Origin: Streptomyces paludis
GTDB lineage: Bacteria > Actinomycetota > Actinomycetes > Streptomycetales > Streptomycetaceae
Length of the DNA: 64,000 bases
Direction of reading: 5' to 3'
NCBI RefSeq assembly: GCF_003344965.1
Contig: NZ_CP031194.1
Location: forward strand, 8,184,001 to 8,248,000
Position 1 is the first letter of the stretch; each line of letters starts with the position of its first letter. A program made the translations under genes and the position numbers. Shown piece after piece: positions 1 through 8,453 of the stretch. The notes beneath the pieces were generated by a model. The model was given only the letters and a program-made list of their open reading frames with translations. It ran no database searches and was not told the DNA's origin.

Positions 1-746
1 TCGTCCGGCGACAGCACACTGTTCACGACGGTCGCCAGCGCGCCGTTCGCGAACCGCACCAGCGCCGTCGAGACATCCTCGCTCTCGGTGTCGTGCACCA
101 GCCGGGATGCCATGGCGCGCACCTCGGTCCACTCGCCGAGCAGATGCAGCAGCAGATCGTACTGGTGGATGCCATGCCCCATCGTGGGGCCGCCGCCCTC
201 GGTCGACCACCGGCCGCGCCACGGCACCGCGTAGTACGCGGCGTCCCGGTGCCAGGTGGTCTGGCAGTGCGCGACCAGCGGCGCGCCCAGCTCACCGCCG
301 GCTATCAGCTCCTGGGCATGGGTGGCCCCCGAGCCGTAGCGGTGCTGGAAGACCACCGAGGCGTACGCGCCCGACGCCTGTTCGGCCGCCGCGATCTCGT
401 CGTACTCGGCGAGTGTGAGGCAGAGCGGCTTCTCGCAGAGCACCCAGGCGCCGGCCTTGAGCGAGGCGACCGTCTGCTCCCGGTGCAGGGACGGCGGGGT
501 GCCGATGAGGACCAGATCGGGCCGGGCACCGTCGAGCATGGCGGCCAGGTCCGCGTACCCCTGGACGTCGAAGCCCGCGGTGGCGGCCTCGGCACGGAAC
601 GCGTCGAGCCGGCCGGGATCCACGTCGACGGCGGCCACCAGCTCCACCCGGTCGGCGTGGGCGGTCAGGGCCGGCAGATGGCTGCCGGCGACGATGGCGC
701 CGGTGCCGACGACGGCGGCGCGGAGACGGTCGGGCTGGCGGGGCAT
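1..746 (-). CDS. Gfo/Idh/MocA family oxidoreductase (3' part cut by window edge)
   Basis: This is an NAD(P)-dependent sugar or cyclitol dehydrogenase of the Gfo/Idh/MocA family. The protein starts MPRQPDRLRAAVVGTGAIVA, so the Rossmann motif GTGAIVAGS is near residue 12. It continues with the family motif CEKPLCL, in which the Lys is the usual catalytic or cofactor contact, and with a WSTEGGGPTMGHGIHQYD segment in the C-terminal domain, where the GH..H/D pattern is typical of the substrate pocket. The ATG at 746 is chosen because GAGGAG lies 8 nt upstream. The stop codon is beyond base 1, so about 248 residues are visible. It is divergent from the LacI gene at 950, and a second member of the same family lies at 2200, which suggests one sugar-modification locus. 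The substrate is unknown. Confidence 0.85.
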   Translation of the reverse strand, partial: MPRQPDRLRAAVVGTGAIVAGSHLPALTAHADRVELVAAVDVDPGRLDAFRAEAATAGFDVQGYADLAAMLDGARPDLVLIGTPPSLHREQTVASLKAGAWVLCEKPLCLTLAEYDEIAAAEQASGAYASVVFQHRYGSGATHAQELIAGGELGAPLVAHCQTTWHRDAAYYAVPWRGRWSTEGGGPTMGHGIHQYDLLLHLLGEWTEVRAMASRLVHDTESEDVSTALVRFANGALATVVNSVLSPD

Positions 747-775
747 GGCGGGAACTCCTCGGATACGGATACGGG

Positions 776-859
776 TACGGACGGCAGGACAGGCGGCACG
801 ACGGGCAGTGCGACGGGCAGTGCGACGGGCGGCAGGACGGGCGACAGGAGGGGCGGGAA
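776..859. repeat. 12-bp tandem repeat (about seven imperfect units)
   Basis: Units of consensus GACGGGCAGTGC follow head to tail: two identical copies at 800-811 and 812-823, then GACGGGCGGCAG, GACGGGCGACAG and GAGGGGCGGGAA, with two more degenerate units before 800. The array occupies the leader between the divergent oxidoreductase (746) and LacI (950) genes. It could be replication slippage or a phased protein-binding array; nothing in the sequence decides between them. Confidence 0.7.
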
Positions 860-914
860 GGTACGGGACGGGGCGGCCGGCGGCCGGGCCCGGGGGACCT
901 CCGCGCGATCTTCA

Positions 915-940
915 TTGACGCCCGTGGAGCGGGGTGTCAA
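915..940. promoter_or_regulatory. inverted repeat in front of the LacI-family gene
   Basis: TTGACGCC (915-922) and GGTGTCAA (933-940) are inverted copies with 7 of 8 positions matching. The repeat ends 9 bases before the GTG start at 950, so a bound protein would block its own expression. TTGACG also resembles a -35 hexamer. The ten bases CATTGACGCC (914-923) recur at 3664-3673 in the promoter of the arabinofuranosidase gene. Autoregulation is inferred. Confidence 0.45.
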
Positions 941-949
941 CCTCAGGGC

Positions 950-1954
950 GTGCAGGTGACGATTCGAGAGGTAGCGAAGGCGGCCGGGGTCTCCCCGTCC
1001 ACGGTGTCCCGGGCGCTGGCGTCCGGCGGCACGGTCAGTCCGGTGACCCGCGAGCGGGTACGGGCCGCCGCCGACCGGCTGGGCTATCAGCCGAACCAGG
1101 CCGCGCGCGGCCTGATCACCGGACGGACCGGCCATCTCGGCCTGATCGTCCCCGACCTGCTGAACCCTTTCTTCGCGGACATCACCAAGGGCGTGCAGGC
1201 CCGCGCCCGGGGGCTCGGCCACACGGTCTTCGTCAGTGACGCCGAGCGCGACGAGGGCCTCGAACTGGACGCGATCCGCACCCTGGCCCCGCAGGTCGAC
1301 GGCATCCTGCTCGTTTCGCCGCATCTGAGCAGCGAGGAGCTGGCCTCCCTGCCCGGGCTCACCGACAAGCCCATCGTGCTGCTCCACCGCAAGGAACCGG
1401 GCTTCGCCAGCGTCACCGCCGACCTGATGGAGGGCATGACCGACGCGCTGACCCATCTGCACGCCCTCGGCCACCGCCGGGTCGCGTATGTCGGAGGCCC
1501 GCGCTCCACCTGGGCGGCCAAGGAACGCGCCGCCGGTATCGAGGCGGTGGCCGAGTCCGGCCTCCTCGACATCGTCCGGGTCGGCAGCGTCGCCCCGCAC
1601 TTCGACGGCGGGATCACCGGCGCGGCGGATGTCGTGCTGGCCAGCGGGGCGAGCGCGGTGGTGGCCTTCAACGACATCGTCGCCTTCGGCCTGATCAGCC
1701 GCTTCACCGCGCGCGGCGTCCGGGTGCCCGAGGAGATGAGCGTGGTCGGCTGCGACGACATCGCCCTGTCGGGCATGGCCGCGCCGCCGCTCACCACCGT
1801 CAACGTACCCAAGTCGCACGGCTCCCGGGCCGCCGTCGATCTGCTCTTCCGGATGCTCGGCACCCCCGCCGTCGAGGGCGCGCCGCCCCTCCAGCGCGTG
1901 CTGCCGACGCACCTGGTGGTACGGGGCTCGACGGCCGCGCTCGAACGCGGCTGA
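950..1954 (+). CDS. LacI family transcriptional regulator
   Basis: 334-residue repressor of the LacI/GalR family. The N-terminal helix-turn-helix TIREVAKAAGVSPSTVSRAL is followed by a hinge helix (YQPNQAARGL). Residues from about 60 form a periplasmic-binding-protein-like sugar sensor, with LGLIVPDLLNPFF and the C-terminal VVGCDDIALSGM both characteristic. A GTG at 950 gives the full HTH; a second GTG at 956 would also keep it. The gene sits between two oxidoreductase genes and upstream of arabinofuranosidase and aldose epimerase genes, so a pentose or related glycoside is the likely inducer. Two cre-like 14-mers follow in the next intergenic gap, matching what this family binds. Confidence 0.93.
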   Translation: MQVTIREVAKAAGVSPSTVSRALASGGTVSPVTRERVRAAADRLGYQPNQAARGLITGRTGHLGLIVPDLLNPFFADITKGVQARARGLGHTVFVSDAERDEGLELDAIRTLAPQVDGILLVSPHLSSEELASLPGLTDKPIVLLHRKEPGFASVTADLMEGMTDALTHLHALGHRRVAYVGGPRSTWAAKERAAGIEAVAESGLLDIVRVGSVAPHFDGGITGAADVVLASGASAVVAFNDIVAFGLISRFTARGVRVPEEMSVVGCDDIALSGMAAPPLTTVNVPKSHGSRAAVDLLFRMLGTPAVEGAPPLQRVLPTHLVVRGSTAALERG

Positions 1955-1996
1955 CCTCGGCACATCACGGCCTTTCACTCGTCGCGGACGGTCCGC

Positions 1997-2010
1997 TGCA
2001 AACGTTGCCA
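1997..2010. promoter_or_regulatory. LacI-family (cre-like) operator 1
   Basis: TGCAAACGTTGCCA fits the general LacI/CcpA operator pattern TGnnAnCGnTnnCA, with the central CG in place. It lies in the 245-bp gap between the LacI gene and the oxidoreductase at 2200. A nearly identical copy is at 2128-2141. Confidence 0.65.
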
Positions 2011-2127
2011 GTCTGTTTCCAACTGGCCGGGAAGTTACGCCCGCAGCCATGCACCAGTCAATGAAATACCCCGGATCACCGGTAAATACATAGCCTCCGG
2101 GGGCCTCTTGTCCAGCACCGTCCGGCA

Positions 2128-2141
2128 TGCAATCGTTGCCA
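2128..2141. promoter_or_regulatory. LacI-family (cre-like) operator 2
   Basis: TGCAATCGTTGCCA differs from the copy at 1997-2010 at one position only. It ends 58 bases before the ATG at 2200. The 131-bp distance between the two sites would permit looping by a tetramer. The adjacent LacI gene product is the obvious candidate ligand (inference). Confidence 0.65.
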
Positions 2142-2199
2142 CCACCGCCTGTCATCCCGCTGCGCGTCCGGCTGTCCGCACACCGAACGGAGATCCCGC

Positions 2200-3576
2200 A
2201 TGCCCCTTGACACCGCACGCCGGCGCTGTGCCGTCGTGGGCCTGGGCGCCCGCGCCCGGTTCTTCACCGAGGCGCTCACCGGACCGTACGCGGACCGGAT
2301 CGAGCTGGCCGCCCTCTGCGACGTCAACGCGCACCGGATGGCCGTCCACAACGGCTGGATCGCCGCCGACCACCCCGGCAGGCCGCCCGTACCCGCCTAC
2401 GACGCGGCCGGCTTCGAGGAGATGCTGCGCCGCGAGCGCATCGGTCTCGTCGTGGTGTGCGGTGTGGACCGCACCCACGACGACTACATCGTGCGGGCCC
2501 TGGAGGCCGGCTGCGACGTGGTCACCGAGAAGCCGATGACCACCGACGCCCCGCGCGCCCGCCGCATCCTGGACGCCCAGCGGCGCACCGGCGGACAGGT
2601 CCGGGTCGCCTTCAACTACCGCTACAACCCGGTGCACGCCGCCGTCCGCGAGACCCTCGCGGCGGGCTCCATCGGCGAGATCGGCTCCGTCCACTTCGAG
2701 TGGCTGCTCGATCTGCGGCACGGCGCCGACTACTTCCGCCGCTGGCACCGCGACAAGGCCAACTCCGGCGGCCTCATGGTCCACAAGGCCACCCACCACT
2801 TCGACCTGGTCAACTGGTGGCTCGGCACCACCCCGGAGACGGTGTTCGCACAGGGCGGGCTCTTCTTCTACGGGGACGAGGCGGGCCGGCGCCGCGGCCT
2901 CGCCCGCGACTACACCCGCGCCCACGGCTCCCCGGCCGCCGACGGCGACCCCTTCGCCGTGCGTCTCGCGGACTCCGCCGTCCTCAAGGCGCTCTATCTC
3001 GACGCGGAGGCCGAGGACGGCTACCACCGCGACCAGAACGTCTTCGGCCCCGGCGTCTCCATCGAGGACGACATGGCCGTCCTCGTCCGCTACGCCTCCG
3101 GCGCCACCCTGACGTACCACCTCACCGCGTACGCCCCCTGGGAGGGCTACCGGATCGCCTTCAACGGCAGCGAGGGCCGGCTGGAGCTGCTCGTCGAGGA
3201 GTCCACCTGGACCCGGCCCGACGCCCGTACGGACCGGGCGAGCGCGGTGATGCACGGCGCCGCCGTCGGTGACGAGGCCGGGCGTACGGAGCTGACACTG
3301 CGCCGCTTCTGGGAGCGCCCGCGCGAGATCAAGGCCGCGTCGGGCGAGGGCGGTCACGGCGGCGGGGACATACGGATGCTCGCCGACCTCTTCGGCGAGC
3401 ACGGCCCCGGCGCGGGCGGTCACGGCACGGGCGGCCCCGGACCCGGCGCGCCGGACGCGCTCGGCCGCGCGGCGGACGCCACCGACGGCGCCCGTTCCCT
3501 GGTCACGGGCCTGGCCGCGAACCGGTCCTTCGAGACCGGCCTGCCGGTACGCGCCCGCGACCTGCTCGACATCTGA
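2200..3576 (+). CDS. Gfo/Idh/MocA family oxidoreductase
   Basis: 458-residue predicted NAD(P)-dependent oxidoreductase. The N-terminal Rossmann fold has AVVGLGARARFF, then the family hallmark TEKPMTT (about residues 110-116) and a C-terminal substrate domain with GGLMVHKATHHFDLVNWW, where Lys/His residues form the usual active site. It is longer than typical members (about 330-400) because of insertions around residues 225-290 and a Gly-rich stretch near 405-425. The start is an ATG preceded by CGGAGATC. Two cre-like operators sit upstream, so control by the adjacent LacI protein is likely. The substrate cannot be read from the sequence; the glycosidase neighbours suggest a sugar or sugar lactone. 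Confidence 0.85.
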   Translation: MPLDTARRRCAVVGLGARARFFTEALTGPYADRIELAALCDVNAHRMAVHNGWIAADHPGRPPVPAYDAAGFEEMLRRERIGLVVVCGVDRTHDDYIVRALEAGCDVVTEKPMTTDAPRARRILDAQRRTGGQVRVAFNYRYNPVHAAVRETLAAGSIGEIGSVHFEWLLDLRHGADYFRRWHRDKANSGGLMVHKATHHFDLVNWWLGTTPETVFAQGGLFFYGDEAGRRRGLARDYTRAHGSPAADGDPFAVRLADSAVLKALYLDAEAEDGYHRDQNVFGPGVSIEDDMAVLVRYASGATLTYHLTAYAPWEGYRIAFNGSEGRLELLVEESTWTRPDARTDRASAVMHGAAVGDEAGRTELTLRRFWERPREIKAASGEGGHGGGDIRMLADLFGEHGPGAGGHGTGGPGPGAPDALGRAADATDGARSLVTGLAANRSFETGLPVRARDLLDI

Positions 3577-3600
3577 GCCCCGGCACGGCCCGCCGCCTCC

Positions 3601-3636
3601 GGCCCCGCCCGCGTGTCTCCCGCGCCGGGTGGGGCC
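3601..3636. terminator. GC-rich hairpin downstream of the oxidoreductase
   Basis: GGCCCCgCCCgCG and CGCGccGGGtGGGGCC form an imperfect stem with a short loop 25 bases past the stop codon at 3576. There is no T-run. A terminator role before the arabinofuranosidase promoter is plausible. Confidence 0.4.
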
Positions 3637-3664
3637 GCTGTGTCAGGCAGTGCTGTGCGAACCA

Positions 3665-3693
3665 TTGACGCCTCTGATGCCGCTCCCTATCTT
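3665..3693 (+). promoter_or_regulatory. predicted promoter of the arabinofuranosidase gene
   Basis: TTGACG (3665-3670), a 17-bp spacer and TATCTT (3688-3693) fit the principal-sigma consensus well. The ATG follows 47 bases after the -10 box. Confidence 0.55.
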
Positions 3694-3695
3694 TC

Positions 3696-3732
3696 CGTTC
3701 GAGGTTCTGACCATCGTCCGAAATATCGAACG
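3696..3732. promoter_or_regulatory. inverted repeat in the arabinofuranosidase leader
   Basis: CGTTCGA (3696-3702) and TCGAACG (3726-3732) are perfect inverted copies 23 bases apart. They lie between the -10 box and the ribosome binding site GAGGAG. This could be an operator or a leader hairpin masking the ribosome binding site. Confidence 0.4.
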
Positions 3733-3739
3733 AGGAGCC

Positions 3740-6328
3740 ATGCGAACTATGCCCCGCACGCGCTGGAGACTGGCTCTCACGACCGCGGCGATCCTGGTGG
3801 CCGCCGGACCGCTCCAGGCGCCCGCGACCGCGGCACAGGACACCCCGGCGCCGGCCGCCGCCGCGCAGGACACCACGACGGCCCAGGACACCACGGCGCA
3901 GGACACCACCGACTACGCCCTCACCGTCGACACGGCCCGCCAGGGACCGAAGATCGACGACACCATGTACGGCGTCTTCTTCGAGGACATCAACCGCGCG
4001 GCCGACGGCGGCCTCTACGCGGAGCTGGTGCAGAACCGGTCCTTCGAATACAGCACCGCCGACCACGCCTCGTACCACCCGCTCACCGCGTGGACCCGCA
4101 CCGGGAGCGGCGAGGTGGCCACCGTCTCCGACGACGGGCGGCTCAACGAACGGAACCGCACCTATCTGCGGCTGCGCCCCGACGGTACGGAGGCCGGCAC
4201 CGGCGTCGTCAACTCCGGTTACACCGCGGGCATCCCCGTGACCGACGGCCGGCGCTACGACTTCTCGGTCTGGGCCCGCACCGACGCCGCGGACGGCACC
4301 CCCCTCACCGTCGCCCTGCGCGCCGCCGACGGCACCCCGCTCGCCGAGCCGCTGCGGATCACCGCCCGAGGCGACCGCTGGGCCCAGTACACCGGCACCC
4401 TCACCGCGCGGGCCACCGGCACCACCGGCCGGCTCGCGCTCACCGCCGGCGGCACCGGCACGGTCCGGCTCGACATGGTCTCGCTCTTCCCCCGGGACAC
4501 CTACAAGGGCCGGCCGGGCGGGCTGCGCAAGGACCTCGCCGAGAAGATCGCCGCCCTGCGCCCCGGATTCCTCCGCTTCCCCGGCGGCTGCCTCGTCAAC
4601 ACCGGCAGCCACGAGGGATACGACGAGGCGAGCGGCTGGCAGCGCAAGCGCTCGTACCAGTGGAAGGACACCATCGGCCCGGTCGAGGAGCGCGCCACCA
4701 ACGCCAACTTCTGGGGCTACAACCAGAGTTACGGCCTCGGCTACTACGAGTACTTCCAGTACGCCGAGGACATCGGCGCGATGCCGCTGCCCGTCGTCCC
4801 CGCGCTCGTCACCGGCTGCGGCCAGAACCGGGTGACCGACGACCCGGCCCTGCTGCGGCGCCATATCCAGGACACCCTGGACCTCATCGAGTTCGCCAAC
4901 GGCCCCACCACCTCGGTCTGGGGCAAGAAGCGCGCGGAGCTGGGCCACCCGAAGCCCTTCGGGCTCACCCATCTCGCGGTGGGCAACGAGGAGAATGTCT
5001 TCGACGCGTTCTTCGAGCGCTTCACCGCGTTCCGCACGGCCATCGAGGCCCGCTACCCGGATATCACCGTCGTCTCCAACTCCGGCCCCGACGCCGGCGG
5101 TCCGACCTTCGACCGGGCCTGGCAGCTCAACCGGGACGCCAAGGTCGCCCTGGTCGACGAGCACTACTACAGGAGCCCGCAGTGGTTCCTGGAGAACAAC
5201 GAGCGCTACGACTCCTACGACCGCTCCGGCCCCCAGGTGTTCCTCGGCGAGTACGCCTCGCAGGACAACCGCTTCCGCAACGCCCTCTCCGAAGCCGCGT
5301 TCATGACCGGCCTCGAACGCAACGCGGACATCGTCAAGCTCGCCTCGTACGCCCCGCTGCTCGCCGACACCGCCAGTACACAGTGGCGGCCCGACATGAT
5401 CTGGTTCGACTCCACCCGCTCCTGGGGCTCCACCAGCTACGAGGCCCAGAAGCTCTTCATGACCAACACCGGCGACCGTGTCGTCCCCAGCACCGCGACC
5501 GCCACCCCGGCCGTCACCGGCCCGATCACCGGCGCCATCGGCCTCTCCACCTGGGCGACCAGCGCCGCGTACGACGATGTCACCGTCACCGGCGCCGACG
5601 GCACCCCGCTCTTCGCCGACGACTTCTCCGCCGGCGACTCCCGGTGGACCAGAGCGGAGAACAGGGGCAACTGGACGGTCCAGGGAGGCCGTTACGTCCA
5701 GTCCGACGCGACCGCCGAGAACACCCTCGTCACCGCCGGTGACCCGGCCTGGCACGACTACGACCTGCGGACGAAGGCCACCAAGCTCTCCGGCCGGGAA
5801 GGCTTCCTGGTCACCTTCGGTGTCAAGGACACGGGCAACTACTACTGGTGGAACCTCGGCGGCTGGAACAACACCCAGTCCGCCGTCGAGAAGGCCGTCG
5901 GCGGCGCCAAGCAGACCCTGATCTCCGACTCCACCCGGATCGAGACCGGCCGCACCTACGACATTCGCGTCGAGATCCGGGGCCGGCAGGTCACCCTCTT
6001 CCTCGACGGCCAGAAGTGGGGAAGCTTCACCGACGACAAGATCGCCGAACCGTTCCGGCAGGTCGTCACCCGCGACGGGAACGACCTCGTCGTCAAGGTC
6101 GTCAACGCCCAGGACGCGGCGGCCCGTACCGCCATCGACCTCGGCCGCGGCACGAAGACCGCCGCCACCGCCCGGCTGACCACCCTCAGCGGGGACCCGG
6201 ACGCGGTCAACACGGCCGACGACCACCCCATCGCCCCCGTCACCTCCACCCTGAAGGGCGTCGGTGCCTCGTTCACCCACACCTTCCCACCGCACTCGAT
6301 CACCTTCCTCCGGGTCAGGATCCGATGA
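3740..6328 (+). CDS. secreted alpha-L-arabinofuranosidase (GH51) with accessory carbohydrate-binding modules
   Basis: 862-residue extracellular enzyme expected to remove terminal alpha-L-arabinofuranosyl groups from arabinan or arabinoxylan. The ATG at 3740 follows GAGGAG. A Sec-type signal peptide (residues 1 to about 33) is followed by a low-complexity AQDT-repeat linker. MYGVFFEDINRAADGGLYAE is a characteristic GH51 start, and a CBM-like beta-sandwich insert occupies about residues 115-255. The acid/base is Glu417 in AVGNEEN and the nucleophile Glu504 in VFLGEYAS. After the catalytic part, residues about 615-770 resemble a concanavalin-like/DUF1080-type module (DDFSAGDSRW, NYYWWNLGGW). The protein ends in a beta strand typical of the GH51 C-terminal domain. 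It is followed by the aldose epimerase, which would equilibrate released sugar anomers. Confidence 0.92.
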   Translation: MRTMPRTRWRLALTTAAILVAAGPLQAPATAAQDTPAPAAAAQDTTTAQDTTAQDTTDYALTVDTARQGPKIDDTMYGVFFEDINRAADGGLYAELVQNRSFEYSTADHASYHPLTAWTRTGSGEVATVSDDGRLNERNRTYLRLRPDGTEAGTGVVNSGYTAGIPVTDGRRYDFSVWARTDAADGTPLTVALRAADGTPLAEPLRITARGDRWAQYTGTLTARATGTTGRLALTAGGTGTVRLDMVSLFPRDTYKGRPGGLRKDLAEKIAALRPGFLRFPGGCLVNTGSHEGYDEASGWQRKRSYQWKDTIGPVEERATNANFWGYNQSYGLGYYEYFQYAEDIGAMPLPVVPALVTGCGQNRVTDDPALLRRHIQDTLDLIEFANGPTTSVWGKKRAELGHPKPFGLTHLAVGNEENVFDAFFERFTAFRTAIEARYPDITVVSNSGPDAGGPTFDRAWQLNRDAKVALVDEHYYRSPQWFLENNERYDSYDRSGPQVFLGEYASQDNRFRNALSEAAFMTGLERNADIVKLASYAPLLADTASTQWRPDMIWFDSTRSWGSTSYEAQKLFMTNTGDRVVPSTATATPAVTGPITGAIGLSTWATSAAYDDVTVTGADGTPLFADDFSAGDSRWTRAENRGNWTVQGGRYVQSDATAENTLVTAGDPAWHDYDLRTKATKLSGREGFLVTFGVKDTGNYYWWNLGGWNNTQSAVEKAVGGAKQTLISDSTRIETGRTYDIRVEIRGRQVTLFLDGQKWGSFTDDKIAEPFRQVVTRDGNDLVVKVVNAQDAAARTAIDLGRGTKTAATARLTTLSGDPDAVNTADDHPIAPVTSTLKGVGASFTHTFPPHSITFLRVRIR

Positions 6329-6386
6329 GGTGACCGGGCAGCACAGCGCAGCCCACTCCCTTTCCCCTACGGCAGGAGCCGCACGC

Positions 6387-7595
6387 ATGCCCACCGAGCC
6401 CACCGAACCCACCGCACACTCCACCACGCCGCGCACCGGCCCCACGTCCCGGCGCGTCGTCCTGGCGGGCGCCGCCGCCGTCGGTCTCACCGCCGCCATG
6501 GCGGGCACCGCACAGGCGTCGTCGTCCACCGGCGGCGGCCGGACCCCGACGCGCGAGCTGTTCGGCAGGCTCGCCGACGGCACCAAGGTGTACCGCTGGA
6601 CCCTGGAGAACGGCGGCACCCGGCTGCGCGTGCTCAGCTACGGCGGTGTCGTCCAGGCCCTGGAGATCCCCGACCGGCGCGGCCGGTCCGTGAATGTCTC
6701 CCTGGGCTTCGAGAACCTCGACGACTACGTGAAGGCGACCACCTTCTTCGGCGCGCTCATCGGCCGCTACGGCAACCGGATAGCCGGCGGCCGCTTCACC
6801 CTCGACGGCCGCACCTACCAACTCCCCCTGAACGACGGGCCGAACAGCCTCCACGGCGGCACCCTGGGCTTCGACCGGCGGGTCTGGGACGTCGAGCCGT
6901 TCACCGGACCCACCGGTGTCGGCCTCGTCCTGTCCTACGTCAGCGCGGACGGCGAGATGGGCTACCCCGGCACCCTGCGGGTGAAGGTCACCTACACCCT
7001 CACCCCGCGCGGCGCCTGGCGCATCGACTACGCGGCGACCACCGACCGGCCGACCGTCGTCAACCTCACCAACCACACCTACTTCAACCTCGCCGGGGAG
7101 GGCAGCGGCGATGTGTACGGCCATGAACTGACCCTCGACGCCGCCCGCTACACCCCCGTCGACCCCACCCTCATCCCCACCGGCGAACTGGCCAGGGTCG
7201 CCGGCACGCCGTTCGACTTCCGGTCCGGCAAGCCGGTCGGCCGCGACATCCGCACCGGCCACCAGCAGCTCCTGCGCGGCCAGGGCTTCGACCACAACTG
7301 GGTCCTCGACAAGGGCGCCACCGCCACCCCGAAGCACGCCATCACCCTGCGCGACCCCGGCTCCGGCCGTACCGTACGGATCGCCACCACCGAGCCCGGT
7401 GTGCAGTTCTACTCCGGCAACTTCCTCACCGGCACCCTGACCGGCAGCTCCGGCCGGGTCTACCGGCAGGGCGACGGACTGTGCCTGGAGACCCAGCACT
7501 TCCCCGACTCTCCGAACCACCCCTCGTTCCCCTCGACCGTCCTGCGCCCCGGTACCACCTACCGCTCCACGACGGAACACACCTTCAGCGCCTGA
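6387..7595 (+). CDS. galM: exported aldose 1-epimerase (mutarotase)
   Basis: 402-residue mutarotase that interconverts alpha and beta anomers of free aldoses. The ATG at 6387 is preceded by CAGGAG. SRRVVLAGAA near residue 20 is a twin-arginine signal, so the folded protein is probably exported by Tat. Family motifs are GRYGNRIAGGRF, NDGPNSLHGG, NHTYFNLAGE with the conserved His at about residue 230, and CLETQHFPDSPNHPSFPST with the conserved Glu at about 368. It lies 58 bp after the arabinofuranosidase and is probably co-transcribed with it, acting on the sugar that enzyme frees outside the cell. Arabinose rather than galactose may be the real substrate. Confidence 0.92.
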   Translation: MPTEPTEPTAHSTTPRTGPTSRRVVLAGAAAVGLTAAMAGTAQASSSTGGGRTPTRELFGRLADGTKVYRWTLENGGTRLRVLSYGGVVQALEIPDRRGRSVNVSLGFENLDDYVKATTFFGALIGRYGNRIAGGRFTLDGRTYQLPLNDGPNSLHGGTLGFDRRVWDVEPFTGPTGVGLVLSYVSADGEMGYPGTLRVKVTYTLTPRGAWRIDYAATTDRPTVVNLTNHTYFNLAGEGSGDVYGHELTLDAARYTPVDPTLIPTGELARVAGTPFDFRSGKPVGRDIRTGHQQLLRGQGFDHNWVLDKGATATPKHAITLRDPGSGRTVRIATTEPGVQFYSGNFLTGTLTGSSGRVYRQGDGLCLETQHFPDSPNHPSFPSTVLRPGTTYRSTTEHTFSA

Positions 7596-7601
7596 CCCCC
7601 C

Positions 7602-7649
7602 GACCGGTGTGGGTACGGACGCGCGCCACGCGCCCGCACCCCACCGGTC
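7602..7649. terminator. bidirectional terminator between galM and pcaD
   Basis: GACCGGTGTGGGT (7602-7614) pairs with ACCCCACCGGTC (7638-7649) with one bulge, and an inner GCGCG/CGCGC stem sits inside. The two genes converge here and the hairpin ends directly at the pcaD stop codon. Confidence 0.75.
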
Positions 7650-8453
7650 TCATCGGGCGCTCGTGCCCGCGCCCCCGCCGAAGTGGCCGCGCAGCGCCGC
7701 CGACACCGCCCCCGGCCGCTCGGCGGGCGCCAGATGGGACGCGCCCGGCAGCTCGACGAGCACCGCGCCCGGCACCGCGTCCGCGATCTCCCGCGAGTGC
7801 GCGGGCGGCGTCGCCGGATCCGCGCACCCCGCCACGACCAGTGTCGGCACGGCGATACCCGGCAGCAGCGCCCGCAGGTCGTACGCCGCCAGCGCGTCGC
7901 AGCACGCCGCGTACCCGGCCGGATCGGCCTCCCGTACGTCCGCCACCAGCCGGGGCACGGTGAAACCGGGCGTGAACCAGCGCGCGGGCGAAGCCGCCGC
8001 GACCGCCGCCATGCCATCCCTCCGTACCAGCGCGGCCCGCTCCTCCCACGGCCCCCGGCCGCCGAAGCGCGCCGACGAGCAGACCACGGCGAGCCCCGTC
8101 AGCCGCTCGGTGTGATGGACCGCCAGATGCAGCCCGACGGCCCCGCCCAGCGACACCCCGGCGTACCCGAACCGCGCCAGGCCGAGCGCGTCCGCGAGCG
8201 CCAGGACCAGCTCCGCCAGCTTCGCGACGGTGGCGCCGGCACCGATCAGCGAGGCCCGGGAACCGCCGTGCCCCGGCAGATCCCAGCGCACCACCCGGTA
8301 CGCGTCCGACAGCTCCGGCACGACCGCGTCCCACACGGCGGTGGAGGTGCCCAGCGAGGGACCCAGCAGCAGCGCCGGCGCGCCCCCCGGCCCCTCGGCC
8401 CGGTGGTGGAGCAGCTCCTCCCCGGCGGGCCTCGTACCGCTCGGCCCGTTCAA
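7650..8453 (-). CDS. pcaD: 3-oxoadipate enol-lactonase
   Basis: 267-residue alpha/beta-hydrolase that opens beta-ketoadipate enol-lactone in the protocatechuate branch. The nucleophile elbow is AGVSLGG, the acid is in CADPATPP and the His in GASHLAP. The start is taken as the TTG at 8453, which overlaps the pcaB stop by TTGA and gives the normal family length; an ATG further upstream would lie inside pcaB. It is the last gene of pcaIJFHGBD. In many streptomycetes this gene is fused to pcaC as pcaL; here the protein ends right after the hydrolase domain, so the carboxymuconolactone decarboxylase domain is missing. Confidence 0.85.
   Translation of the reverse strand: MNGPSGTRPAGEELLHHRAEGPGGAPALLLGPSLGTSTAVWDAVVPELSDAYRVVRWDLPGHGGSRASLIGAGATVAKLAELVLALADALGLARFGYAGVSLGGAVGLHLAVHHTERLTGLAVVCSSARFGGRGPWEERAALVRRDGMAAVAAASPARWFTPGFTVPRLVADVREADPAGYAACCDALAAYDLRALLPGIAVPTLVVAGCADPATPPAHSREIADAVPGAVLVELPGASHLAPAERPGAVSAALRGHFGGGAGTSAR

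Noticed and set aside
665..2218. 517-residue open frame antisense to the LacI gene
   Set aside because: No family motifs, no ribosome binding site, and Gly/Arg-rich composition typical of a GC-rich shadow frame; the sense LacI protein is unmistakable.
3503..6619. 1038-residue open frame antisense to the arabinofuranosidase
   Set aside because: Composition of a shadow frame (Val/Gly/Asp runs) and no recognisable domain.
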